A stretch of 64,000 bases of DNA, from NCBI GenBank assembly GCA_028753945.1, contig JAPNXP010000009.1, forward strand, positions 1,054,001 through 1,118,000, written 5' to 3'. The translations under genes were made by a program, and so were the position numbers. This stretch comes from Hexactinellida sp. DTS-2022 (taxonomy: Eukaryota > Porifera > Hexactinellida). The notes under the pieces were generated by a model. That model was not told the DNA's origin, searched no databases, and was given only the letters and a program-made list of their open reading frames with translations. This document shows, piece by piece, positions 20,437 through 30,052 of this stretch (the first letter of the stretch is position 1; every line of letters begins with the position of its first letter).

Positions 20437-23400
20437 ATGTCTCCCACAAATACATTACGAAGACCTTTATTTCTCCTCACTATACATCTCTTGCTTGCCT
20501 TTCTTGTTAAATACGCTACATGCAGTATATTCTCACAAGCTCAACTTGTCGTGGTTATTTGTGAGTGCGCTCCTATAAATTCCTTAGTCACTGAGATCAG
20601 TGTAACTAACACAAACCATGAGTTAATTTCTATATCGCGAAACTGCGAAAAGTACTTTACAACAACTCAAATAATCTCTAACGTTCTGATACGAATCCGA
20701 GTGAATGGCGACGGTCAGTTAGATTTCGAGACTACGAAATCTTACGAGTGTACTTTGTCTGCTGTTGATTCTGATAACACGGAGTCTACGGTAGAATTAA
20801 GAATATTCCTAAATGACTGCAATGATAATCCGCCCATCTTCGAATCCAGCATCCTAAATGCCACTATTTCTGAAGCCACCAGTGTGGGAGATACGGTATT
20901 CACCGTGGCGGCAACTGATAGAGACTCAGGCTCGAATGCAGTCCTTTCTTTCAGTTTGTATGACAGTTCAGGGAAATTCGAAATCGGAGAAATCACTGGC
21001 AAAATTGATTTAATTTCAAGTCTTGATTTTGAGACGAAGAGTAAATTTAATTTAATTGTAACAGTAACAGACAGTGGGAATGCCACAGCTGGAGAATGTC
21101 CCGGCGGTCCTCTCTCCAACAGCGATGTCGTATCTATTGCGGTGTTAGATTCCGCAGACACGCCTCCAGTATTCGCAGATGGCTGCTGCCAGTTCTCAGT
21201 GCCAGAGTGTGCCCCGATTAACACCCTGGTCGGTACGTTCACGGCTTATGATGGAGACTTGCTAGTGAATGACGAGGTCGAGTTTAGCTTTCTGTTTGCT
21301 ACATCCTGTTTCGCTCTGGCTAGTGATGGCTCGCTTACGGTAAAGACAGAAGATTGTTTGGACAGAGAGTCTGGTGTTTTATTCAGTCTTGATGTCGAGG
21401 CTACCGAAGTGCATGCGCCAAGGCAAAGCGTGAGAGCCGATTTCGATGTTGAGTTAACTGACTGCAATGACGTGGCTCCGGTATTTGTTTCTCTCCTCAA
21501 CAGCTACTCTGTTAACGAGGGCCTCGCAGCTGGCTCTACTCTATTCTCGATACAAACATTCGATGGCGACGAAGCCAATACTAACAACTCAAGAGTTATT
21601 GTAACCTTATTGCCCGGTGGAAACACTGATTCTATATTTGATATAAACTCGCACTCCAGTGCTCTCATTTGCACTCAATTGCTTGACAGAGAGAGTTATC
21701 CAAACGGGTTTCAGTTGACACTGGAAGTATCAGACTACGGCTCCCCTCCTCTCTCCTCCACTCACTCACTCTCCCTTTCTCTAAACGATATTAACGACAA
21801 CCCGCCCACTTTCAACCCAGCCAGCTATTCACAAACCATTGAAGAGAACCTACCCCCAGACGAGTACGTTGTTACAATCAGTGCCACCGATGTTGATATA
21901 GGAACAAATGCAGTAGTCACTTTTAAGATTATTTCTGGGAACAAGGCTAATTATTTTAGTTTGAACCAGCTGACCGGCGAGATCCTAACCACCAACAACA
22001 AAATAGACAGAGAGACCGCTTCTAGCATAGAACTTACCGTGTCCGCAACAGATTCCGGGACTAACCCGCTACAAACCACTGCCAACGTCCAAATCCTTAT
22101 CTCTGACCAGAATGACAACAGTCCCATATTCTCTCCTACCAGCTACAACTTTTCGGTCGCAGAGGAGCAGAGTCCCACGAGTATCTCTCTTATGATTCTC
22201 GCCACTGACCTAGACGATGAGTACAACGGATACGGGGCTGTTAGCTACTCCATCATTAGCGGGAACGAAGATAATATATTCTTCCTGAACAACACTTACA
22301 TACACACAACGCTACGGTTTGATAGAGAAACCAAGGATGAGTACCAGCTCGTGATTCAAGCAGAGGACAATGGGAGTCCCTCCTTCTCCTCTACTGCGCA
22401 TGTCGTAATTATAATAACAGACACGAATGACAATCCGCCCGTATACTCTCGCGACACGTATATAGTCGGGTTTAGCGAAAAAGCGGAGTTTGAGACTCAA
22501 ATAATACAATTCATAGTTACAGATGAAGACTTGCCGCCTTACAACCTTATAGTGTTTGAAATTGAGACATTGATTCAGGGATTTGTGTTCAATACTCAGA
22601 CTGGACAGCTGTTTACTGACATACTGTTTGATGGTAGAGCCGGCGAAAGCTTTGAGTTTACAATAACAGTTTTTGATAATAAGAAGACAGGAATATTTAA
22701 TAGTGTTTCAAAACCTGTAAAGGTGATTGTGATAAAAGAAACTGACCGTTTGATAGCTCTGATCGACAGTCCTATTGATTCGGTTAGAAGCATGGGAACA
22801 ACCTATCGAGATTTGCTTCAGGACATAACTAATGACTACGTTAATATCGAGGATTTTATTCCCGTGGAAACTGAGAACCAAGTTGACAGTAGCCAGACTC
22901 AGATTATATTCCACGTCATAGATCTGGACACCGGGGGTATAGCTGACCCAGGCACTGTATTGAAAGGTATTGATGAGCGGTTTGACGATGTCTTTAGCAT
23001 ATTTGATACGTTTTCGCTTCTGAGCATCAGTCAGTATTCGGAAGTGGTTAGCACGCCTTATGTCCTGCCCGGTCTCGTGTCTGCGGTCGCTATTCTGGCA
23101 GCCCTGCTCTGTCTCACTTGCTGCTGCTGCTCCGCCCTTTTCTTCTACGTTAAGCATTACAGGAAGAAGGTTAAGAGGTCGGATCGGGACCTGAGCGAGG
23201 CGGGGAACCTGCTAACGCAGCACCACGCGAAGTCCTTCTCTTCTCTCTCGGCAGCTGGCACCTCTGCGCTTTTCGCGCAGTCAGATGTCGCTGTCATGGA
23301 GAATCCCCTCTGGATACACCCGTACGATAATATGGGTTCGCTCTACTCTGAGGAGAGCATGCTATACGAGACGAAGGAGTTGATAATCGATCTCTTCTCC

Positions 23401-23643
23401 GAGGATCTTGATGAGTATTCACTCTATTCAGTGCCGAGCAGAGTTAACACCAGCTTACTGCAAGGCCCGTTTGAAATGACCTATACCGACAGTGGTAGCT
23501 CCATAGACCCAGAAGACCTTGACGATTTTGCTAATTCTGAGGTTGAAGGTGCCAACTTTGATTTCCCTTCCACTTCTTCGAAGCAAAAGATGGACTTAGA
23601 CGCCAAATCGGAGAATTCAGAAGGCCATCTTTCTATTATTTAA
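20437..23643 (+). CDS. Single-pass cadherin with non-classical cytoplasmic tail
   Basis: This intronless gene encodes 1068 residues. Residues 1-30 form a signal peptide. Cadherin repeats follow to about residue 765, with calcium-binding linkers DCNDNPP (126-133), DSADTPP, DCNDVAP, DINDNPP, DQNDNSP and DTNDNPP, plus DRE/DFE and DxD motifs inside repeats: about seven repeats, two of them with degenerate linkers. Residues about 769-870 (RLIALIDSPIDSVRSMGTTY...) are not a cadherin repeat and may be a membrane-adjacent alpha/beta domain as in CDH23/PCDH15-type cadherins. The membrane segment is near 875-904 and is rich in Leu and Cys. The ~164-residue tail is acidic and Ser-rich with no catenin-binding motif that I can see. 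Likely role: cell adhesion or planar signalling at the surface. It ends 248 bp from the convergent lectin gene. Confidence 0.9.
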   Translation: MSPTNTLRRPLFLLTIHLLLAFLVKYATCSIFSQAQLVVVICECAPINSLVTEISVTNTNHELISISRNCEKYFTTTQIISNVLIRIRVNGDGQLDFETTKSYECTLSAVDSDNTESTVELRIFLNDCNDNPPIFESSILNATISEATSVGDTVFTVAATDRDSGSNAVLSFSLYDSSGKFEIGEITGKIDLISSLDFETKSKFNLIVTVTDSGNATAGECPGGPLSNSDVVSIAVLDSADTPPVFADGCCQFSVPECAPINTLVGTFTAYDGDLLVNDEVEFSFLFATSCFALASDGSLTVKTEDCLDRESGVLFSLDVEATEVHAPRQSVRADFDVELTDCNDVAPVFVSLLNSYSVNEGLAAGSTLFSIQTFDGDEANTNNSRVIVTLLPGGNTDSIFDINSHSSALICTQLLDRESYPNGFQLTLEVSDYGSPPLSSTHSLSLSLNDINDNPPTFNPASYSQTIEENLPPDEYVVTISATDVDIGTNAVVTFKIISGNKANYFSLNQLTGEILTTNNKIDRETASSIELTVSATDSGTNPLQTTANVQILISDQNDNSPIFSPTSYNFSVAEEQSPTSISLMILATDLDDEYNGYGAVSYSIISGNEDNIFFLNNTYIHTTLRFDRETKDEYQLVIQAEDNGSPSFSSTAHVVIIITDTNDNPPVYSRDTYIVGFSEKAEFETQIIQFIVTDEDLPPYNLIVFEIETLIQGFVFNTQTGQLFTDILFDGRAGESFEFTITVFDNKKTGIFNSVSKPVKVIVIKETDRLIALIDSPIDSVRSMGTTYRDLLQDITNDYVNIEDFIPVETENQVDSSQTQIIFHVIDLDTGGIADPGTVLKGIDERFDDVFSIFDTFSLLSISQYSEVVSTPYVLPGLVSAVAILAALLCLTCCCCSALFFYVKHYRKKVKRSDRDLSEAGNLLTQHHAKSFSSLSAAGTSALFAQSDVAVMENPLWIHPYDNMGSLYSEESMLYETKELIIDLFSEDLDEYSLYSVPSRVNTSLLQGPFEMTYTDSGSSIDPEDLDDFANSEVEGANFDFPSTSSKQKMDLDAKSENSEGHLSII

Positions 23644-23890
23644 TTCCAACTCTTACTCTCTTGGACAGATGTGTATTGTAAAAGGATTTCCTTATTTATT
23701 TGTTTTATACCTTTTTATAAATTTTTAGTTTATTTGGCATAAATTAAAAGCATTTATATTAAATGTTTGCTTTTTTTAGACTACGTATTTTAATTAACTT
23801 GTCGATAAATTATTATTTATACTTAAGTCAATAAAAATCAATAACAATCCTCGGGAAACAATGAATTACTTTGCATATATTTCTCTCTCT

Positions 23891-24370
23891 TCAGTTCCAT
23901 GCACTGCTCCAGACTAGTTTCTTTCCAACTCTTATCCCAAACGATTCTCCGCTGAGCAAAAGTTCTGGAATTTCTTTATTAGCCCTCTGCTTGCAATTAG
24001 TCTCCCACATTATCTCTCCCGTTGCATCGCGAATAAGCAGATTGCCGTTCATTTCTAGCTTCAGTTTACAAGGCCGTGCTCCCTGCTTTATTCCTTTCGT
24101 CTCCCAAATAACTTCCATTGGAATCCCTGCTACGAATGTGGGCGTGTACATCACTAGCTGACCATCTTCTTGTAATCTCAGATAATAATACTTTGTGATA
24201 GAAATCCCATTGTTATTTACTTTTATCCCGCAATGTACGCACTGCCCTTGACTGAGCACATCCCCTCCCCTCATGACGACATTGCCTCTCTCTCTCTCCA
24301 GAATAGGATGCGTAACGTCTTCTTCTTTGCCGGCGCCGGAGCCTGGACATATGGCTAGGATGGATCCCAT
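23891..24370 (-). CDS. Bulb-type (B-type) mannose-binding lectin domain protein
   Basis: This 159-residue single-exon gene encodes one bulb-type lectin domain. Family sub-motifs are visible three times: LRLQEDGQLVMYTP (variant of the mannose-pocket QxDxNxVxY, with Asn replaced by Gln), KLEMNGNLLIRDATGEIMWET, and the terminal GIRVGKKLVWSS. A start at 24370 gives MGSILAICPGSG with no signal peptide, so the protein is either cytosolic or released by another route; the Gly2 invites a thought of N-myristoylation but position 6 is Ala, a poor match. Such lectins act in recognition of mannose-bearing microbes in fish and plants. The gene converges on the cadherin and lies on the same strand as three BPI-like genes downstream in map order. 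Confidence 0.8.
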   Translation of the reverse strand: MGSILAICPGSGAGKEEDVTHPILERERGNVVMRGGDVLSQGQCVHCGIKVNNNGISITKYYYLRLQEDGQLVMYTPTFVAGIPMEVIWETKGIKQGARPCKLKLEMNGNLLIRDATGEIMWETNCKQRANKEIPELLLSGESFGIRVGKKLVWSSAWN

Positions 24371-24823
24371 TCTCAGTTCTTACAAATCTTGTTTTTAGCA
24401 TTCAAATTCCAACATAGCCTATTTATTTACTTTCTCAGGCTTATCAGTGTGGAGAGGAATCCATGGAGTAATTCTATACGTATTGGTATTGTAATTAAAT
24501 TTAAATGCAGGCAAGTTTACGTAATATATCCAACAAAGAGCTCACATCAACGCACAATGGTCCACAGTTTATATCTATAATTTAATGAACGATGAAATAA
24601 CGTTAAAGCTTACTCTGCTACATAATGTTATCTAGATCGGTACATCATTGACACTCATTTATCTAAGTAATCTCAGTCTCTAAATACACATAACACTGAG
24701 TGTATGTGGTGAAGCCTTGAGCTAACTGCCACTCCAATGCGTAATGAGACTTATTTGGTTTTTCACATGTGAACTACAGTTACTTATTAGAATTGGAACA
24801 ATTTGAGTAGTGGAGTTTTAAGG
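24371..24823. other. Divergent promoter region between lectin and ECI1
   Basis: AT-rich, no gene or repeat visible. It separates two divergently transcribed genes and must hold both promoters. Confidence 0.4.
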
Positions 24824-25687
24824 ATGATGCGTTTTGCCTTTTCACTAAAGAAACTGACCCCTACTGTTCGACTTCTACACTGCAACAAGCATTCTACAGT
24901 GTGCCCTTATTATTCATACGAGACCTTGCAAACTAAGGAGTTTAATATACTCCAACTGTCTCTCCACAATAAACCTGTTAACGTACTGACAATACCTTTC
25001 ATGCAGTCTCTAACTGCCTTCCTTAAACAAGTTCAAGATAGAACTATCCCTGCCGATGCTCTTATAATAAAATCTTCGATTCCAAATGTATTCTCAGCTG
25101 GGCTTGACCTGCATACACTAATCATAAAAGACGAATCTGATCTTAACAAGTTCAAGTACTATTGGTCTGCTTTCCAGTCCCTCCTCCTATCTCTGTACGG
25201 CTTAGATCTCCCTGTTCTCTCGCTGATAGAGGGGGACTGTCTGGCGGCTGGCTGTATCATTGTACTCTGCACTGACTACCGCATCATGTCTGATGAAGCG
25301 TACAAGATAGGGATAGCCGGCACGAGGGTGGGAATAACTCCGCCTTTCTGGGTTTGCAAACTACTGTCACAAGTTATCGGGGTATCCCAAGCAGACAGAG
25401 CTATTCAATTAGGAAAGCTCTATTCTCCAAAGGAAGCTCTTGGCATTCAGTTAATTGACCAGGTTGTGACTCCACAGGAATGTGAGGCTGCTGCATTGTC
25501 AATGTCTGAGAGATTCTTATCTGTTGATTCGCTCGCAAGGAAAACAATCAAACTTAAATTTAGGGAAGAATTAATTGGGGATTTAGAGACACGCTTTGAA
25601 TCTCATACAAATGAATTTATTAAAATTCTTACATCTGAATCAACACAGAAACTCATTCGAAAACTTCTTAAAAAGTTTGATATTTAG
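24824..25687 (+). CDS. ECI1: Mitochondrial enoyl-CoA delta isomerase 1-like protein
   Basis: ECI1 moves cis-3/trans-3 double bonds to trans-2 during mitochondrial beta-oxidation of unsaturated fatty acids. The ATG pair at 24824 gives 287 residues starting MMRFAFSLKKLTPTVRLLHC, a plausible mitochondrial presequence. Crotonase-fold signatures are FSAGLDL (oxyanion loop), IEGDCLAAGC, CTDYRIMSD, PPFW and the ALGIQLIDQVV helix, in the order seen in ECI1. Odd: the segment aligned with the catalytic Glu of ECI1 (NETQLGI) reads AGTRVGI here, so the base is Gly166. Either another residue serves, or the protein has lost isomerase activity. It is not likely to be ECH, which needs two Glu. Single exon. 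Confidence 0.85.
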   Translation: MMRFAFSLKKLTPTVRLLHCNKHSTVCPYYSYETLQTKEFNILQLSLHNKPVNVLTIPFMQSLTAFLKQVQDRTIPADALIIKSSIPNVFSAGLDLHTLIIKDESDLNKFKYYWSAFQSLLLSLYGLDLPVLSLIEGDCLAAGCIIVLCTDYRIMSDEAYKIGIAGTRVGITPPFWVCKLLSQVIGVSQADRAIQLGKLYSPKEALGIQLIDQVVTPQECEAAALSMSERFLSVDSLARKTIKLKFREELIGDLETRFESHTNEFIKILTSESTQKLIRKLLKKFDI

Positions 25688-26787
25688 CTGGTCACTGTAT
25701 ACATTTAATATTATTTGGTATATACTATTATTAATAATATTTACTTATTACGAGAGATTAAAATGTTTTTTTATACACCCCTGCACTGCGACAGCTATCA
25801 CAACTCACGCCATGCGGATTGTACATGTTAATTTTCAATACCAACGGTTATTCTTTTTTTTAACATTCGTTTAATTGCATGCATTAAAGTCTTGACGTTA
25901 AAAATATATACAATAAAACAATAAACTTGCGTTCAAATCTTGCGTACTAGTTTCATTTTATTCATGAGATATCTTATATGTAGACCGTCTAGAAATAGAC
26001 CAGGTTTTATTCCCTATACATTAGTATTACCCATAAAAAGCAGGGCAAGTGGTCTACAGAATTTATAGACGGTCTACAAATTTTTGGCTTATTTGTATGG
26101 GCGGTCTACATATAAGGATTTCTAGACGGTCTACATATAAGGATGCTCTTTATTCATAGCTAGTCTCTTTTAAGAAAACACATTTTGTTTTACTTCACAG
26201 AATTTAAATTCCCTCAATTTGCTTTGCTTTACTCTACGTGACGGATCATTTTGCAGTAAATATTAAATATAGCAAATAAATTATTGAACAAGTTATTTTT
26301 TATTTATAAGCCATAAATTTTACAACCAGAAATCATATATGAATTTATCATTAAAATGATGTGTATCTACCACGTGAATTTGTATCATTCCAATGGCTGA
26401 ATAGGTTGTCCGCGTGCGTATAGGTTGAATATAAATGAGATTATAATTTCATAATCTGTTATTATACAATTGTTCTTCCCTATTTATGCTAACAGAGGAT
26501 TTATCTAAAACAGAGGTATTGATTGTTAGATTGTTAATGAATATTGTTTAAATAGAGAGTACAATGCTGTTTCAATTCTTTTGCTTTTTGTTTTGATATC
26601 AAATTATTTGTATTACAAGTTTATTATATTTTAATTTTAATTAAAATTCTCTATAAACTTATCCATGGAAATATAAATTAAATAAGTTATTACTCTAAAA
26701 ATCAAAATAATATTCTTAATTATTAATGCATTAAAATCACTGAATGTGTTAAATTATTTTGACTCATTATACAAATGTAATATATCT
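25688..26787. other. AT-rich spacer, convergent gene ends
   Basis: Lies between the 3' ends of ECI1 and the first BPI-like gene. Apart from the fold-back element at 25973-26141 it holds only AT-rich unique sequence. Confidence 0.4.
25973..26141. mobile_element. Fold-back element with 24-bp inverted ends
   Basis: Left end CTTATATGTAGACCGTCTAG... (25973-25996) is the exact reverse complement of 26118-26141. The string CGGTCTACATATAAGGAT also occurs just inside the right end, and GGTCTACAGA and GACGGTCTACA recur in the middle, so the interior is made of repeats of the end. About 169 bp. Build is that of a MITE or composite of nested ends. Confidence 0.65.
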
Positions 26788-27681
26788 TTAAAAGTACACA
26801 CGAGGTTTGAACTTTTGTTTGTTGCATCCAGACTCTCCCTCTTTACAGGCAATAGTTTCAACAGCGGTATTTGTTTTTGAGGTATTGCACCCTTTGTGTC
26901 GCGGTATATCGGAGTGGCGGTGTGGGATCTGGCACGAGACTGGAGGCTGTGCCACCTCGCTATCAGAGAACAGCTCTATGAATATCTTAACTGCGTCTCC
27001 TATCCCAGTGCCTAGAGGAATGTCCTTGAGTCTTTCGTTTGCTTCTTTGGTAATTGCCCTCTTAATCTGTCCGCAAGTTTTATTATTCAGGAAATCTTTA
27101 AGAATTTCTGATATTTCATGTCGGAATATGTTTAATATTGGGCTTAATTTGGATGCTTGAAATTTAATAATCAATTTCTCTATCTCGAATCTGCAGTGCG
27201 TATAGTGTAGCTCCAAAGTTCCGTTCTTACTAATAAGGCTTAATCCTGCGACCATATTTATTTCAAGAAAGTCGGCGTCTGCTTTTCCCTTGGAGTGTAG
27301 CATCGACGAATTCCCGAGTTGATAACGCCAGTCTAAGTGGCCTGCAATGGAAACATTGCAAAAAGATAAAGTTACTGCATCGTTACTGAAACTTGCGTAG
27401 GAATTCTGAATATTTACTTTGGTTAGACTGATATTAGTTATCCCGTAATATAGAATCCCGATCCCGGTAGAGACGTTTCTTATCTGGTCAGGTATGTTAA
27501 CTTGATCCAGGTGTGCAGATAGGATAGGAGTTCCAACTCTTATAAAGGAATTGTAGACTGCAATTCTTATATCCCCACGGAAACTAGGGAATAACATTAG
27601 GAACCCAAATATAGAGAGTATCCCTATCAATATTATCAAATTTATTTTTAAAACCTTGAAAAGCAAGTCATAGAATACCAT
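26788..27681 (-). CDS. Short BPI/LBP-like protein with N-terminal membrane anchor
   Basis: BPI/LBP proteins bind lipids such as lipopolysaccharide. This 297-residue protein has only the N-terminal barrel. Residues 8-35 are a strong hydrophobic segment (IILIGILSIFGFLMLF) after a Lys-containing start and with no clear cleavage site, so it probably anchors the protein as a type II or signal-anchor protein. The barrel then shows VNIPDQIRN, ISLTKVNIQN, and the family disulfide pair (C in HYTHCRFEI and C in NNKTCGQIK, about 40 residues apart). After ~residue 230 the second barrel is absent and is replaced by a short tail with five Cys, ending KPRVYF. It lies head-to-tail with the two full-length paralogues. 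Single exon. Confidence 0.8.
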   Translation of the reverse strand: MVFYDLLFKVLKINLIILIGILSIFGFLMLFPSFRGDIRIAVYNSFIRVGTPILSAHLDQVNIPDQIRNVSTGIGILYYGITNISLTKVNIQNSYASFSNDAVTLSFCNVSIAGHLDWRYQLGNSSMLHSKGKADADFLEINMVAGLSLISKNGTLELHYTHCRFEIEKLIIKFQASKLSPILNIFRHEISEILKDFLNNKTCGQIKRAITKEANERLKDIPLGTGIGDAVKIFIELFSDSEVAQPPVSCQIPHRHSDIPRHKGCNTSKTNTAVETIACKEGESGCNKQKFKPRVYF

Positions 27682-28192
27682 TTTGATTAAAAAATATTTA
27701 TGTTTGTCTATTAGCTGATTGACTTAATATATACTAATCTCATAGCCTATTCGGTTGGAATATTCCTAAAGGGTATTTACCTTCATGTAATCAATTTATT
27801 TTGACATTATTTTCGATATTAATTTTGTAAACATTATTCTTGTAATAATTTACCCTCACCAATTTTATTACCCAATGCTCAGTAACCTTATTTCTCTTCC
27901 ATTACCTCGCAAGGATAAACTGAAGTGATATTACTCGGATTAGATCATATAACTTACCCAATAAACCTTAATTCAAGGATATTATAGCATTAGCGGACTG
28001 AATCATTAATATTGATCTAATTATTGTTAATGTGTGGGGAAATAATAGTTTTGAATTAATTTAAATAATAATATCACTAAAACAAAATAATTATTAATTT
28101 CGCTTACAATTCCGACATCAATATACTTTATCTAAATGGTATTATACACGCACTTACAAATAAACTAAAATTAACTTAATCCGTAAAGGATT
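27682..28192. other. AT-rich spacer between BPI-like genes
   Basis: No gene or repeat visible; should hold the promoter of the short BPI-like gene and the 3' end of its neighbour. Confidence 0.35.
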
Positions 28193-29683
28193 TTAAAATC
28201 CAATTTCTAGCTCCCCAGTTTCCTCTTGCTTTTCCACACTTGGCGTGTAGTTGATGTCAGTGTCAATCAGTATGTACTGGTTGCCTAATTTAATTTCAGG
28301 ATTAATCAGCTGTACCCCGTCTATCAATGGGATTTCGAGACCAGCTGCTCCATACTTGTTCAGCTCCTTAATTACGAATCCTTCACATAAAAAGTTAACT
28401 GCGTCTTGCAGCAATTCGGCATTAAAATTACCGATCGAACTGTAAATGAGCGAAAAGTTAGCTCCGATAAAATTAGCTTTCCCAATTACGTATGGTGTTT
28501 TGCCTTTCTCTTTTACTCCAAGAGTCGCGTTGGTATACACAATTACACTTAGATTGAATGCTGGGGTAACTACGTTGTTGTGATTACTGTCATAGACACA
28601 AACATCAATGTCTCCGAAAATTGTCACGTTGGCGCCTTTTGGGACAACTGTCATGACCGGAGGCTTAGTTTCGTGGAGCAAGAGTGTCATATTCATATTC
28701 GGGAATTTCTTGTAGAGCGACGGTATTAAGAGTCTAAACGAGCTGGTGTTAAGCTTAATTGGGATACTGGCGGGTACTTCGTCGGGTGTAATTCTAACTT
28801 TTAGTTTTCCTGCATCATTGTAGACTATTCCAGCAGTGTTTGCAATATACGTGGTTAGCCAGATGTAGAGCATTCTTGTGGTGGGGCCTATGCTGGGGAG
28901 GGCTGCAGGGGAGATGGGAGCTTCCTGCGGCTTGGCGCGTGATAGGAATTCGCCCTTATGCTCGGTCTCCATATATTGTGCATTGAACACCGGATCTTTA
29001 ACAATTGAATAATCCACCAAAGCTGTCTTGTCAATATTAACTTGAACTGGTAGCGATTCGAGAGCTTTGTTTCCTTGCGTATCGATTGCCTTCACTGCCT
29101 GTGAACATATTTGTCCATTCAGTGACCCTTTTATCGCACCAGCTATTTGGCTATCGAACATGTTGTACAGCCAGCTTGCTCCCCCATGAAAGTGTATATT
29201 CAGGCTCCCGATGTTGAATTTACACGCAGACGAGGAGAGGGTGGCATGGCCTTTGGCGTCCTTGCCTATTTTGACCGTTACAGATAAGCTAGTACCGGAT
29301 AAACTTATGTCAGCACTCCCGCTATCTGAAACTGGGACAATAAGGTGCGTCTTGTAGTGCCAGTGGGCTCCTCCGGACAGAGACAGTCCGGACGCACTCA
29401 CCGTTAGCCCAGCTGTCCCAGTGCTTAACGCGGCTTTCGGGATCTTAAAGTTACCCATGTGTATACTCGTCAGATCCCAGTGCACTTTTCCGATAGGACT
29501 GTGATAGTCTCCATGGAGATCTGGTATTTTAATGTTGTTTAGCTGCGCTTCTAGAATTGGTAATCCAACTTGTACTATGTATTCAAATCCTTTTTCGGTT
29601 ATTGCAGTTCGGAATCCAGGATTGACAGACCATGAGAGCTGTAAAAATGTCGTCGAAAATATGAAAAAAAGGACGTGATTCAT
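28193..29683 (-). CDS. Secreted two-domain BPI/LBP-like protein
   Basis: I start at the ATG at 29683, which gives a clean signal peptide (MNHVLFFIFSTTFLQLSWSV) and 496 residues, typical for BPI, LBP and related lipid-transfer proteins. An in-frame upstream ATG would add 22 residues and spoil the signal. After the signal comes NPGFRTAITEKGFEYIVQVG, the usual BPI start. The disulfide pair sits in SSACKFNIGSLNIHFHGGASW and NGQICSQAV. A Pro-rich linker (AKPQEAPISPAALPSIGP) separates the N- and C-terminal barrels, the latter with NTAGIVY and IPLIDGVQLINPEI near the end. Likely extracellular binding of microbial lipids. Tandem with the flanking paralogues. Confidence 0.9.
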   Translation of the reverse strand: MNHVLFFIFSTTFLQLSWSVNPGFRTAITEKGFEYIVQVGLPILEAQLNNIKIPDLHGDYHSPIGKVHWDLTSIHMGNFKIPKAALSTGTAGLTVSASGLSLSGGAHWHYKTHLIVPVSDSGSADISLSGTSLSVTVKIGKDAKGHATLSSSACKFNIGSLNIHFHGGASWLYNMFDSQIAGAIKGSLNGQICSQAVKAIDTQGNKALESLPVQVNIDKTALVDYSIVKDPVFNAQYMETEHKGEFLSRAKPQEAPISPAALPSIGPTTRMLYIWLTTYIANTAGIVYNDAGKLKVRITPDEVPASIPIKLNTSSFRLLIPSLYKKFPNMNMTLLLHETKPPVMTVVPKGANVTIFGDIDVCVYDSNHNNVVTPAFNLSVIVYTNATLGVKEKGKTPYVIGKANFIGANFSLIYSSIGNFNAELLQDAVNFLCEGFVIKELNKYGAAGLEIPLIDGVQLINPEIKLGNQYILIDTDINYTPSVEKQEETGELEIGF

Positions 29684-30052
29684 CGTAATCTTGAAAAGTT
29701 TATTTTGTTCAATGGTTGATTTGATAATTACTGTACCTATTGACAACAATGAGAAGTAATTTATACTTAATTAATCCTTTAGGTTAACTCCCTTTTCTCG
29801 TGATTAACTAATTAATTTAGTCTAAATACTTTATTGTATTTCTTACCCGTAATCTATCCAGCTACTGTACCCCTCTGGAACTATGGAATTATAGATTAGT
29901 TGAGTTAATCTAACAATTTATTTTTATTTACAACTCAAGGTATTTTTAACAGCAAGTAAATATAAATTTAAATATTACAAATAATTACAAATCTTCCCCC
30001 TTCATTATCTTACAGTATTTGCTCATATCTACTTGCATACGGCTGGGTGTTA
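29684..30052. other. AT-rich spacer between BPI-like genes
   Basis: No gene or repeat visible. Holds the putative promoter of the middle BPI-like gene. Confidence 0.35.
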
